Shown piece after piece: positions 24,826-36,348 of a DNA stretch of 64,000 bases. Numbering within the stretch: position 1 is the first letter of the stretch; every line of letters starts with the position of its first letter. Below the pieces are notes generated by a model. It was not told where the DNA came from. It saw only the letters and a list, made by a program, of their open reading frames with translations, and ran no database searches. The stretch is from Marasmius tenuissimus (Eukaryota > Basidiomycota > Agaricomycetes > Agaricales > Marasmiaceae). Location of the stretch: positions 186,001-250,000 of the forward strand of contig JAQOTA010000049.1 of NCBI GenBank assembly GCA_029532415.1, given 5' to 3'. Both the position numbers and the translations under genes were made by a program.

Positions 24826-26550
24826 ATGAGTCGACCATATTCTAGAGTCTGGCAAGTGACGCGTTTCTTCGTCGGCCCAAATGAATGCTCATCTCCATCT
24901 GTTCCATTAGTCTACCTGGCGCAGGATTACAAGACTTCGGGGCGATTATCTACCAACAACACCAAGAATCTTCAGCCTCATCTAGTGGTAACACCTCCGG
25001 CTATAGCCAGCAATCGTCGCAACAGCAGGCTTCTGCGGCCTTGGAACTTGATGTGTTCGACCTTCAAGCCTCAAACCTTACTGCGTCAGTTGAGAACAAC
25101 TATGACGCTTCCAAACCACCACGCCTGTTAGTCATGTTCCGTTGTCTAGAGTTAGACTCAATGACTTAAAAATACTCTATCCTAGCGAACCGCCAACTGC
25201 GAGCCATTCCTCAGGACTCAATTACGGGCCTGTGGGCGGAGGGAGTGCGTTCCAGGGCACGTCTTATGCGTCAGCCACCAAACACGGGTACCAGCAATGT
25301 ACGGCACCTTATTATGAAGGCTTGAGCTACTATGGCCAATATCCGCCACACTTCCAACCTTCCGTGCCACTTGTGAGCAACTATGGCGCTCCCAATCCTC
25401 CCCACCTGTTCCGTGAGAGTCGCCAACTTGAACCTGATTTTTTGACTCTTTTCCCACCCGGTGGCGTTGGGTACGTCCGTTCCATAGACCAAGTGTCCGA
25501 GACTTATAACGCATTCGTTAGTACATTCAGTCGTGATCTCCGACCTATCACAGACGGAGAGGACATATCTCAGAGCACGCGTTACATGTCGGCCACCAAC
25601 CTTACAGTGAACCAGCAATCCACAGGGTTTCAACGTTACGGCTCGATTTACGGGCAATGCCGGGCTTCAGCAGCAAATTTTGATACTAGCAGCCCTATCT
25701 GGAGCCTTAGTTTGGCATCTGGAAGCATCCATGGCCTTCCCAACCCTCCACGCCCGTAAGCCATGTTCTGTCTTCTGGAATTGGACGCAATAACTCTAAG
25801 TCACTTACGTACCCAGTGTCTCGCCAGCTTTGATTGATTTGAGCCATGATGGCGCTCAACATGGTTCGGAGTCGCGATGGCGCCGGAGCAGTTATTCAGG
25901 CGTTGGGTATGTCTATTCTAATGATAGTATTTTCCGAGAATCAAAACGCCCGTCTTCAAGTCCCGATTTTGGACCTGTAGGCACAGGGAATGGACGCCAG
26001 GACATGTCCCCCGCGTCAACCACCAAACAATACCAACCAGCTCCGACGCCCCATTATGATAGGCATGATAGCCCAAGCTATGAACAACATCGGTCTCAAA
26101 GCCGGGCTACGCCAGAAAGCTGCAATACAGGCGTGAATCAGCCCGCGCAGGATAAGAGGGCCCAACTTTTCTATGCCGGGGATGCCATCTCTAGTACCCG
26201 AGTCAATAGAAAATTTCGTTTCAAGGTTGGCTCCCCTGCAGGAACTGCAGTCTCATCCACTCGTCGCAAAAAAGGCGCTCAATACAAGTGTGGGGTCGAA
26301 GGATGTCACTCTACCTTGACCTCCCAGGCCAACCTCGACTGTTAGCTCTGTTGTCTGTTTTGTTGCAGTCACCGTACTCACAACTGCGTGTTCTACAGAT
26401 CACCAGCGAGCGCATACGGGGGAAAAGCCTTATTCGTGTAAGAGGTGTGGTCGACCTTTTCGTTCGTCGACTGATCGCCGACGTCATGAAAGGCGAAAGA
26501 ACCCATGCAAGCCTGCCGCGATCTCTGGAGCCTCGTACTTGGCCTCGTAA
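24826..26550 (+). CDS. C2H2-type zinc-finger protein with Tyr/Gln/Ser-rich repeats, copy 2
   Basis: Paralogue of the gene at 16328 with the same five-exon plan: 24826-24851, 24911-25126, 25186-25755, 25817-26340 and 26399-26550, 495 residues. The first intron only works with a GC donor (TG|GCAAGT), because the GT donor of copy 1 has changed. The CTAG acceptor option of copy 1 is also lost here, which supports the upstream TTAG acceptor. The fingers are [24 protein letters not shown], the canonical linker TGEKPYSC, and [17 protein letters not shown] ending in NPC. The N-terminal region shows recurring modules with [24 protein letters not shown] and [10 protein letters not shown], some ending exactly at intron boundaries. 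The coding part is open throughout, so it may be active if the GC-AG intron is spliced. Confidence 0.72.
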
Positions 26551-27500
26551 AACCTTCGGATCCTTGGTCAGCGTCTCCGTCGTCCGCGCGGTTGGTGGCG
26601 CCCAATTCTCAAGCCCGGCATCTTTTATAGTAAACGGATTCTGTATAACATCTGTGTCTATTGGTCTGGCTGCTTATACGAGATATCCTTGATACTTATA
26701 TTGATCCCATGGATATTTATTTCAGCGATCGAGCTATTGGGTATTCAGCCATTACGATCTCGAACCTTCACCCTACCTCTAACCTTGGAGCGTGGAAGCC
26801 CACCTGTTTGAGACAGCGTATACATCTATTGTTGGATATTCAGTGGGTCTGGTTTGTGGATGTCTGTGATGGCAGAGTGCCACACGTTCGCTCTTAAACG
26901 GCTACATGAAGATGCCCGCAAAGGCCTCAGGATGTCGATGGTCCAATAGGTTTCGGAATCTGGAGGCATTCTACTGAGAGAAGCTAGCGAATTGCTTACA
27001 CACCGCTTCCCGATAGACACGATATTTGTGGGAGAGAACGGAAGGCCCGGCTGTAGATCAGCTGAGAAGGGTGAGTTAAACAAGGCATAACCTCCGACAA
27101 TTACAGGTAACGGCTTGCCGACAAAATCATTCTATACGTGTTGACAAGAGTAAGGAGTGCATGCCAATGATAATGGGACCTTTTCCAACGCGCCTCTGGA
27201 GGAAGGCCATCTCTGAATCCGTTGAAAACTACGGATCCACAACGACCCACATTATGCGAAGAATAAAAACAAATATGACTCCCGAAACACGTCACATTAC
27301 GTGCCTCGACACGCGATCGATTGGAGAGTCGGTAGCTCCGAGCCTCTGACGAGGTACAGCTTTCGAGGGAGGGAGCGTGGCGAACTTTGCAAAGCTTGCA
27401 AATCTCGGGCCCCACGTGTTTTGCACCAGCCTGCTTTGTCCTGCCATTCGACCCCCAGAACGTGCTGAAATCGCTGTGCGGCGTGCGCCGGGACTCCAAA
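26551..27500. other. Relic and flank behind zinc-finger gene 2
   Basis: To about 27,240 it matches 18,180-18,960. The plus frame seen in unit A contains stop codons here, so no gene is kept. 27,260-27,500 shows no recognisable feature. Confidence 0.4.
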
Positions 27501-27514
27501 ACGTGTATGTGTAT

Positions 27515-28178
27515 CTTTGATCACAGCCTAAGCACATATAGAAAGGATAGAAAGGTGCCGGTGAGTTGATAGGTCCTTTGCTGTTGAATAAGGGATCATG
27601 CAAACGCCTTGATCGTGCCAAAGAGGGATAACATCACTGACACATCGCTCGTACGACTGTTCGAGAAGTGGCAAATAGAATAGGAGCCGAACAGATGCTG
27701 TCTCCCATTGTGACTGACTTTTTGAGCACGCTTACGCGAGGCAGCGTACAGGGCTTTTTTCTGGTTCTCGAAAGCAGAGTTGACCATAGTCGACTTCTTC
27801 GCCTGGCGTTCTGATATATTGAGACATGAAGATGCTATCCATTGGTCTTCATGTGTGCTAGACTGCATACGACGGAATTCTTGGAGAAACTTGCTCATGT
27901 CGGATGTACTGATTTGATAGATAAAGGCATGCAATGGAAGAGACCGGATCTTATAGGTCTTCTTAATCGTGTTGCTTTTGGTTGTACTCCAGACCCCCAG
28001 AGATATGATCTCGTCTTCCTCCTTGATCAAAACAGACGCTGGTGTTCTGAGGGCCCTTACATTGGTAGTAGGGCACGCCGTTCGCAGCAAGAACCCCTGA
28101 CAGATTGGGTTCAGGATGGTGCACGCGTGAGCACTATTTTCTGGGTACTCACCTGTACTCACGCTCAGTCTTTGGTAT
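27515..28178 (-). pseudogene. Truncated copy C of the small helical-protein gene
   Basis: Exons 1-4 and the start of exon 5 can be followed (MSKFLQEFRRMQSS, ENQKKALYAASRKRAQ and the counterpart of SYERCVSDVIP). The match ends near 27,515, shortly after the exon 5 start, and the remaining exons are missing. The ATG has become ATA (28178-28176). Both changes make it a pseudogene. Its upstream side is the promoter shared with STT4. Confidence 0.75.
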
Positions 28179-28225
28179 TTTCCTGCCTGTGAGGATTGAA
28201 CGGCAGGTGGTTCGAGGTGAAGAAG

Positions 28226-28241
28226 ACGCGACGCGACGCGT
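28226..28241. promoter_or_regulatory. Triple ACGCG cluster, copy C, in the STT4 promoter
   Basis: Same three-fold ACGCG array as copies A and B, here 114 bases upstream of the STT4 ATG and about 50 bases upstream of the dead start of copy C. It may now serve STT4 only. Confidence 0.45.
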
Positions 28242-28354
28242 CACGCTGAAACTGGCAGCGGTACAAACAGCCCACAACAACCGCTTCGGTGATTCGGACC
28301 TTCACCGATTCCGGCATTCCCGCGAGCTCCTCTCCGTTCTGCCACTCATCAACG

Positions 28355-31300
28355 ATGGATTAGTAAGTCTTGCTGGCCTATCCTATATAACGCTAAGTTC
28401 TGCTTTTTCACCAGCTTGGAACTGAATATACATCAGAGGATTCTGAACGATATCGCCTCAAACGTGGGGGAAACCTCAGAAGACATTCAATTCGCGAATT
28501 CGGCCATTACAGCTAATGTTCAGACTCGGGACCTGTTGAAGGAAGAGATTGAAGCGGATAAGGAGAGTAGAGGCTTAGACGACGAGCAAGATGATGACTT
28601 GCAGAAAGTGTTCATGGTGCGTTATGGAGCCTCCTGTGTTATTGAATAGTGACTGACTAGTACATCATAGCCAGCGTCGAGAGCCCACTGTAATATTGCC
28701 TTCGGAGAGCTCGTCACCAACTTCCCAGAATCACATATAAATGAGACCATCGATACCCTAATGCCTGTGCTCATTGACATCCTACGAGATGTGCCCAATA
28801 TTGATTTCGACAAGAGCCTTTCGTGGGAGGGTAAATCAGAGTGTCTTTTAGCTTCTCCGAGCTATTATTCACCGGTTGATTTGGCAGATTGGGCACTTCC
28901 GGACCAGCTCGTCTATTCAACAGTCTCGGCATTGCTACGAATCACTCGCACGCACAAGGAACACAGTGACTCTGCTGTAGGAGCTATAGTGGCTTTCATC
29001 TACGACGTTGTGGAAAAGACCAAGGCGGGAGACTGTGCGTTTGACCAATTCCTCGACCTGCATTGAGTCTGAAGTTTCGTGTTACAGCCCTTGATACCCT
29101 CACCCAGCTCGTGCCTGCCGTACATGGCTTGTATCGAGCCATAAGCTCAACCTATTTCTGTTGGACGCTCGAACAGTGGGAAAAGCTCTCGAACCCCCTC
29201 AACGCCATCTGTGACCCGGAAGTTGTGGAGCGCTTGAATCGCCTTCTTGTTGATATTATTCAATCTGAGGACGAAGACCTGGAGACGATGCAATTCGCAC
29301 AGACATTTATGGCTCGATACGTCTCTTGCGGACGCCCGCTTAGCGGATACTTTGTTGTGTGTTGCGTCATTGAAACGCAATGGACGATTCTAGCCCAAGT
29401 ACTCGCCCCGCCACCGCCCAATGTCGCTGGGAGCAACTCAGAAGCAGCGGCAGCAAACAAGGCTTGGAACTCTCTCATGCGCAAGGCAGCCATCGAGATA
29501 CCAACACCTATAAAGAGTATATTCGAAGCGTTGAAGAAAACGATAGACTATGGTATGCAGTGCTTCAACGACTTGCTGGTGCAAATCGAAGAGATGGAAT
29601 CTGAGCCTTCCGTTGATACTTACGCGTGGGAGACTATGTCTGAGAGTCTGGTATGTCTAGTTCATCGCGCGCACGTTCATCGTCCTCACTTATCCCTTGA
29701 AGAAATTGGCGTCGATCTGCTCTGTGGTCCTCCAGAACATTGATGACAGATTGTTCCCTCGACTCCTTCTACTCCTCAGTGACAGATCGCCCATAAGCGA
29801 TAATCTAGTACAGGAAGCTGCGCTGAAGGCTTCAACTATCCTTGTGCAAAAGTAAGTTATGAGGATGCCCGTTCGCATTACAATAAATTAATCATGCCTC
29901 AGTTTCCCGGACATCGCAGCTCAGATGGCTTCTCATTTACGTCGTTTTGTTACTTCTCCTGTCCCATTGTTTGAGTTTGAGTTTGCGTCCGAATCGCGAG
30001 CGCCTCCGCCACTCTCTGCCGCTGCCAAATGTTTAGCTCTTTCCATCAAGGTGCGTTCCCTGTTTTATTGCGTTTACGCTCGACCAACGCTGTAGGCAGA
30101 TGGCTCCCGGAGACGATCTCATTATGTCGCACATGTATTCTCTCCTCAATTACATCGCCGCCACGAGCAAGGAGATATCCGATTCCAACACTTCGCATTT
30201 CAACAACAATCCTTTACGCAACTCCATCGATCGGTCGTCCATTCCGAGTGCTGAAACTGGCCTCGGGGGTCTTTCTGAGGATGAGAGAAGGCTCGTTGGG
30301 ATTACCACCATCTCTGTCGTAACTAAACTGGCCCTCGAGTTTGACTCGGAAGAAGTACTTCCCCTTCTCGTTCTGAACGTTGAAAATCGTCACTGAAGTT
30401 CAAATAGGTTACGCGGCTTACCGTATCGATGTTACTGCAACGCTTACGGACAGCAGAACCGGCGGTTGAAGCTGCTATTGCCTACAATCTTGTCGATCTT
30501 GCTGTCTGTGCTCCGGAGAGTGCGTTCATCGACATCATACGTGTCTTTTCCACGATAAATCGTTCCGCGAATCCGGACGACCCTCGGTTCTCGAACAACA
30601 TGGTGCGCGAATGCCAGCCACTGCCGTGTGTTGATACTGATTGTCCCGTCCTACAGGTGCTCGCTGCGCAGACGAGATTAGCACAGGAACTAAACCGACG
30701 TCCTGAACTCTACGAGCTTTACCTCGTTGAGCTTCTCACTCTCTTTGCTGATAAGGGTGTTGCGATACAGAACGTCAAGATTGCCAATCATGATGTGAAG
30801 GTGCGCGATTCGGAACACGTTTGGCACTCACAAGATTGACCGTCAAGTTTAGACGGACGACATGATCGAGCAACTAGCGGGACTACTCCTACCTATCGAT
30901 GCCCTTCTTGCTCATAAAGATTTCACTCCCCAGAAGGAAGCTTCGCCGCCCTTGGTCTCACTATTCCGAAATATGTGGTTCCTCTGCATCCTGTTCCACT
31001 TCACTGTGGATGAAAAGGAGGCCACAGCGATGGAGTGGCAACGTCCGGCTTTGGCTCGCATTGCCGCAAAGACTCCCGCAACTGTCCTTGAGGTGTCGCA
31101 CGAGTCTTTCACGAGCGACGTTGAGTACAATGCGGTGATCAAGCAGGACTATGCCGACACAGTAAGTACTCGTGTTCTTTGTGCGACAACGTCGCTAACA
31201 CTGTTCCCTCTCAGGTCATTCAGAAGCATCGGAACATACTAACAAAGCACACCCCGCTTCGAAGCAGTGACATTCGGTATCTTTCTTGCGGACAAGTTAT

Positions 31301-34300
31301 ATTCCTGTTGACCATGCACGATATGGAGAGCATGCGATCTGCAGCTGGGCTTCCCTCGTCGCTGGTAGACTACTTCGTCAACGATAGTCTGAATAGGCAT
31401 CCTGGATTAAGCGCTTGTATGGAGTCAATAGCAGAGAAGGTGATTTCCGTCGTCGTGATTTTCCCTCTCAAGCTGTTACTGACTACAACTCTGCAGGTCA
31501 TTCGGGGTTGTATTACGGAGTTGAACACGCAAGCGTCTCAACAGGCATTACCGGAAACACTCTCCTCTGAACTCCAGCGCTTGCTAGTTCTCAGCACTCA
31601 TCGTATAGAGAAAGCGAGGGATGTGGCTCACAAATTCCTTAATCGTCTGATTACGTCATTCCCATCATTGATGTGCGATCCTCGGTTGGTGTTCGCCATC
31701 CTTGAAACCTTGACGCTCCTTCGCATCGCCTGTGAAAATGAATTCGTCGACGAGGTAAGTAGATCAAGAGCTTTGTTATTCAAGACATTTGACCCCCACC
31801 CGTAGTTCAATCCCGTGCACGAGTTTGAGTCCGACAGGACAGATATAACCCTTCAGCTCACCGACAGCTATGAGATTCGTAACGAAATACTGGGTCAGCT
31901 CCAGCGGAATGCGAACGCATGGTTCGAGTTGGCACTCGGTAGAGCACCCATTGAATTTCAGTCTACTCTACAGGTAAATGCCATGAATAATCGAAATACT
32001 CATCGAATTAACGCTTCGACATAGAAATATCTCGCAGTCAGCCAAACGGCCGCCAGCCCAGCGGATGCTACCGAATTGGGCGCAACCATCGCAGAAAAAT
32101 TCGGCAAAGCTGTGGGACCGGTTAATCGTCAGCTCAGTAAGTTCACTACTCTGTTTCATTCTGCTCGGCTCACGTTTCACTCAGTGGCGCTATCGAATCT
32201 TTCCCCCGGAAAGACTGACAAAGCGAAAGTGCTCGCAAGCCAAATTGCTATCAAGGGGTATTTTGCAGGCGAAGTCGCTGGCTTGAGGTTGGCAAGAAGA
32301 CCTGGTAATATCTGCCCGCTCTGTGTCACCCCTCTTTTTTCTCAACCGAATATAGCTTCAGATAAACTCGAGGAGCTTCCACCCAAGAACGCTCCCTCCG
32401 CTGAGATTGATGCATTGAAAGACAAGCTTGCACATTCGACAAAGGAACTTAGGAGCAAGTCCAGCACGCTAACTGTCCACGACTTGAAAAGGCTTCTATT
32501 CCGTTGCGCAGCTACCCTCATATCCCTTCCTCAGGTATGATCGAAACCCGCCAGCGCTACACTGACTGATCGCTGAACCTTGTAGTGCGATTATGAATTG
32601 CTTCATTACCTTGTCTCTCTGCCTTTCGAAGTTGCGACGCCACCCTCCATCTCTGCTGCGATCGAGGTTTGGACATGGGTTATTGCGGAAAAACCGGCTG
32701 CTGAAGTCGCCATCATGAGTGAAATCCTCTCCGCCTGGTCGAACACCATTAGTCAGGAAAAAGGCGTGTTCTCCGATGCCATGAAGTATGTTTTTTCCCT
32801 CGTCTGTCTGCAATGCCACGTTCGTCGTTGACAGCTCTTGCAGTTTTGAAGACCCCTTCTATGAGCCCATTGGCTACAGCCCGCCCGACAAGAAGGAAAT
32901 CGATAGAGACATGAACACTGCACGACGATTGATCAGCCCGCACTCGTTGATTATACAGATGCTTTTCAGTCGTTTACAAGCTGCGAGGTACAGGCGCCCC
33001 GGGGTAATGTTCTTGATCCAGCATCTGGTGTTAAGGTCAGCTAGAGCACATAAATCTCTTAGGTTCGTAGCCGTCCTCCCGGTCCTGCGTTCACTCTAAC
33101 ACAAAACTCGTAGTACTCATGCACTGGCGCGTGAATCTCGATTCTCTTTCCTCCTTTTCGGATTCGAAACTTTAAAAAGCTCTCATTTGGATGCTGTTTG
33201 TGAGAGCATCTTGCGAGAGAGCTTGTATGGGGCCGCGTACTCGTGGTTCTCCGTCCGTCCCCAGTGAGTCCAAACCCTTCGACCAGATTTTGATCCCTCA
33301 CTTACCTCAAAATAGGTGGTCTTATGGCTCCAATCGCGTTCAGCTTGACGCGGATGTGCGGGTGCTATCAGAGTTCCTGTCTTGCCTCCAGACGGATGCC
33401 ATCCGTTCCAACCTTGCTATATCGAGCTTGGCCCCCGCTCAGCTTACTTCGCGCAATGCTTGTAAGTTTTCGACGCTACTTGTTGGTTTCGTTCATCGAC
33501 ACTGTTATAAGATTATGCTGGTCGCCTCAAGGAGATGAACCATCCCTTGAGGCTCTTGGTTGAGAACGAGCTCTTCCGCTTGTCGGTGTGGGCTAATCCG
33601 GCGAATGATCCAAAACGTGGTGCAGATCACGTAAGCTCAGTAACTGAGGTAAGCCACAAAAATCCCTCTGCGAGGTGTATGCTCACTGGAGTTCATCAGC
33701 ATACTTGGACGGGCGTTATTCGAACTGTTTGGCACATCGATCCGGCGATAGCCATCCATTTTGCTGAACGTTTCAAGGTCCCAGCCATTAGGAACGAGGT
33801 TACCAAGCTGGTCCGAGCTTCCAGCGTCGACGTTCTGGATGTTCCAGAAGCCCTCGGGTTCTTACTGGGAGACAGAATGGAACCATCTGTGCCTCGGGAT
33901 CTCAAAGTACGTCGGTAAACATCTTGATCGATGGTGCTCTAAACGTTGGAAATAGCTTCTCGTCCTGTGGGCGCCGGTTCCGCCCATATTGGCGACCTCG
34001 TTCTTCGAGCCACGCTACAAAAACGATCCCCTCATTTTGCAATACGCGCATCGTGTGCTTGAACAACATCCTGTTGATCTCACCTTCTTCTACGTCCCGC
34101 AAGTTGTTCAGGCGCTGCGGTATGATGACCTCGGCAAGTCGTTTGTACCTTTCTTCAATCGCGACCCTCCTTGACGGTGGAATCACTAGGCTATGTCTCT
34201 CAGTTCATCTATGAAACGGCGAAGATTTCCCAGCTTTTCTGTCACCAAATCATCTGGAACATGAAAGCAAACACACATAAAGACGATCTGGCAGAGGAGG

Positions 34301-35909
34301 TTGGTGTCACATTTCCGTGCATCGGACCAACGTATTCATGACTACTGTAGGAGGACCCACTGAAGCCCACACTTGACGCCATGGTAAACAAGATAGTTCA
34401 ATCCCTCTCCGGAGAGGCTCGTGATTTCTACGATCGTGAATTCGGATTCTTCCACGAAGTCACTTCCATATCTGGAAAGCTGAAGCCGTTCATCAAGAAA
34501 ACAAAACCGGAGAAGAAGGTTTGTCGCTCATCCTCTCGCTTCCGGACAACTTATATGATAGTATTAGGCGAAAATCGACGAGGAAATGGCGAAAATTGTG
34601 GTTGATGTCGGAGTCTATCTTCCAAGTAACCCTGATGGTGTTGTAGTGGATATCGACAAGAAGTCAGGCCGACCTTTGCAAAGTCACGCCAAGGTTCGTA
34701 CACCAAGAACTATTTCAACGCATACTCATGTCATGGCAGGCACCCTTCATGGCCACATTCAAAGTACGGAAGGAAAAGGTCTTGATTGATCAAAATCCCG
34801 ACTCCCTGCTCGAAGGAGATGGCGCCGGTACCGAGAAACATGAGCAATACGAAGTATGGCAGCAAGCCATCTTTAAGGTTGGAGACGACTGCCGACAGGA
34901 TGTGCTCGCTTTGCAGCTCATCGCTATGTTCAAAAACATCTTCACGAGTGTCGGTTTAACGTTATACCTCTTCCCGTACCGAGTGACTGCCACAGCACCT
35001 GGAGTGAGTTGTGCAGCCCTCCCGTGTTCAATTTTACTGACAGGGTTGCGCAGTGTGGTGTTATCGATGTGGTCCCAAATTCGACTTCCCGTGATGAGAT
35101 GGGAAGAGCCAAGGTTAACGACCTAACCGGTTTCTTCGTTTCGAAATACGGAGGCCACGACACTGTAGCTTTTCAACAAGCGCGATTAAATTTCATTCAA
35201 TCGATGGCAGCGTACTCTTTGGCTTGCTACATACTTCAAATCAAGGACCGTCACAACGGCAACATTATGATCGACGGAGAAGGCCACATAGTCCACATAG
35301 GTGTGTCTGCGCCTTCTTGACACCTGAGCCCTAGTGACACGTCTCCATACAAGATTTCGGTTTCTTATTCGATATAGATAAGTCCACTGTCCTGTTTTTG
35401 AACTTACTCCCTGGCTTATTTCGTGGTTGATTCCCTCTATCCACGTCCCGGAGTGCGTTACTCAATATCTTCGAATTGTACCACATCTAACCGTCTCTTC
35501 AGGGCGTCAAATTTGAACCCTCATCGTTCAAACTGAATCGGGAAATGATTGAGCTGATGGGCGGTCGTTACTCCCAGGGCTACCATCTCTTCCAGCAGCT
35601 CACTATCAAGGCATTCTTGGCGATCAGGCCGCACGCAGATCAACTTGTGGACATGGTACAGCTCATGCTTGACTCGAGTTTACCCTCGTTCAAAGGAGAG
35701 GGAACGATCAAACGATTGCGGGATCGATTTGTCCTTAGCTACAACGAACGGCAGGCTGCTGATTATATGATGGGTGTTATCAAGAATGCACACGAGAATG
35801 TACGAAGTACGGCATACGATGGGTTCCAAAGACTGCAGAACGGTTCGCTCGATCATCACTGTAGGATTTTCGTTTGCTAACACGTTGCGCAGGTATCCCG
35901 TACAAGTAA
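28355..35909 (+). CDS. STT4: Phosphatidylinositol 4-kinase STT4 (PI4K type III alpha)
   Basis: Makes PI4P at the plasma membrane, needed for PI(4,5)P2 supply and cell integrity. About 33 exons can be chained in frame from ATG 28355 (first exon of 8 bases) to TAA 35907-35909, giving a protein of nearly 2000 residues. The N-terminal two thirds are helical repeats. The lipid kinase unique region and catalytic domain follow, with VGDDCRQDVLALQLI, PNSTSRDEMGR, KDRHNGNIMID, the split VHI-DFGFLFDI, GPGGVKFEPSSFKL, the EMIELMGG...SQGYHLFQQL stretch, and the family ending FQRLQNGIPY. Two introns are non-canonical: a GC-AG intron at 34134-34189 and an AT...AC intron at 35378-35444 before an 8-base exon. 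No stop or frame loss was found otherwise. PI 3-kinase and TOR are excluded by the activation loop and C-terminus. Confidence 0.93.
34134..34189 (+). other. GC-AG intron in STT4
   Basis: Donor G|GCAAGT and acceptor CACTAG join ...RYDDL-G-YVSQFIYETAKIS, which is the expected STT4 sequence. No GT donor in the area keeps the frame. GC-AG introns are a known minor class with an otherwise strong donor. Confidence 0.75.
35378..35444 (+). other. Candidate AT-AC intron (67 bases) before an 8-base exon in STT4
   Basis: Exon 35355-35377 ends GATATAG and is followed by ATAAGT. The next conserved coding bases are GTCCCGGA (35445-35452), preceded by CCAC and followed by a normal GTGCGT donor. Only this choice rebuilds FDI-GPG-GVKFEP. 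The donor is a GTAAGT with G1 changed to A, and the acceptor ends in AC instead of AG: U2-type AT-AC ends, not the U12 ATATCC consensus. Confidence 0.65.
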
Positions 35910-36348
35910 CGGAGTCATTCCACAGTCGAGTTTCTTTTGTTGGGAAGAGGGATCGCTAGGCTGCAGTGCCACAGTCGATCTATGATTTATGTACTTTACT
36001 ATTTTGGGTAGCTCGAGTAGCCGCTTGCAGGAGGAGGTTTTTATCACGCGCGAGCAGTATTGCCCAGACTTGAATTTGCTCTTTGGACGGATGCTTGATC
36101 ATCCGAAAAATATTTACTCCATTTGGATTCATCGCCGAGCCGCACTTGGCGTACTGGTTTGACGCCACAATTTGGTCGACGCGTTCAGTTTCTGATAGTA
36201 CCATTCGGTTGGATATGATCATCGTACCCGAGATGCACTCAAAAATCAACTGAATGAATTGTCCGTCATGATACAATCGTTCGCAAGCATCGAGTCCGTC
36301 GAGGTCTATAAGTAGATAAGTTACACCGTCCACAAACCCGTTGCCCTT
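35910..36348. other. Region between STT4 and cupredoxin 3' ends
   Basis: Two genes converge here. A minus frame of 117 codons (35980-36333) overlaps nearly all of it, but shows no family resemblance and is probably 3' flank of the cupredoxin gene. Confidence 0.4.

Larger units (their letters stand above)
19850..27240. repeat. Tandem segmental duplication, unit B
   Basis: Second unit of the array, in the same orientation and gene order as 12,640-18,960: complete helical-protein gene, gene-free block, zinc-finger gene 2 and relic. It is longer than unit A partly because of the MITE-like element at 23,607-23,990. A third, partial unit follows at 27,515-28,345 and ends at the 5' end of STT4. Confidence 0.75.

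Noticed and set aside
28355..35909. The lipid kinase as PI 3-kinase, TOR or ATM/Tel1
   Set aside because: The activation loop GPGGVKFEPSSFKL, the unique region and the ending QNGIPY are those of PI4K type III alpha (STT4).
35980..36333. 117-codon minus-strand frame as a separate gene
   Set aside because: No start context, domain or splice signals of its own; it lies between two converging 3' ends and is more simply untranslated flank.
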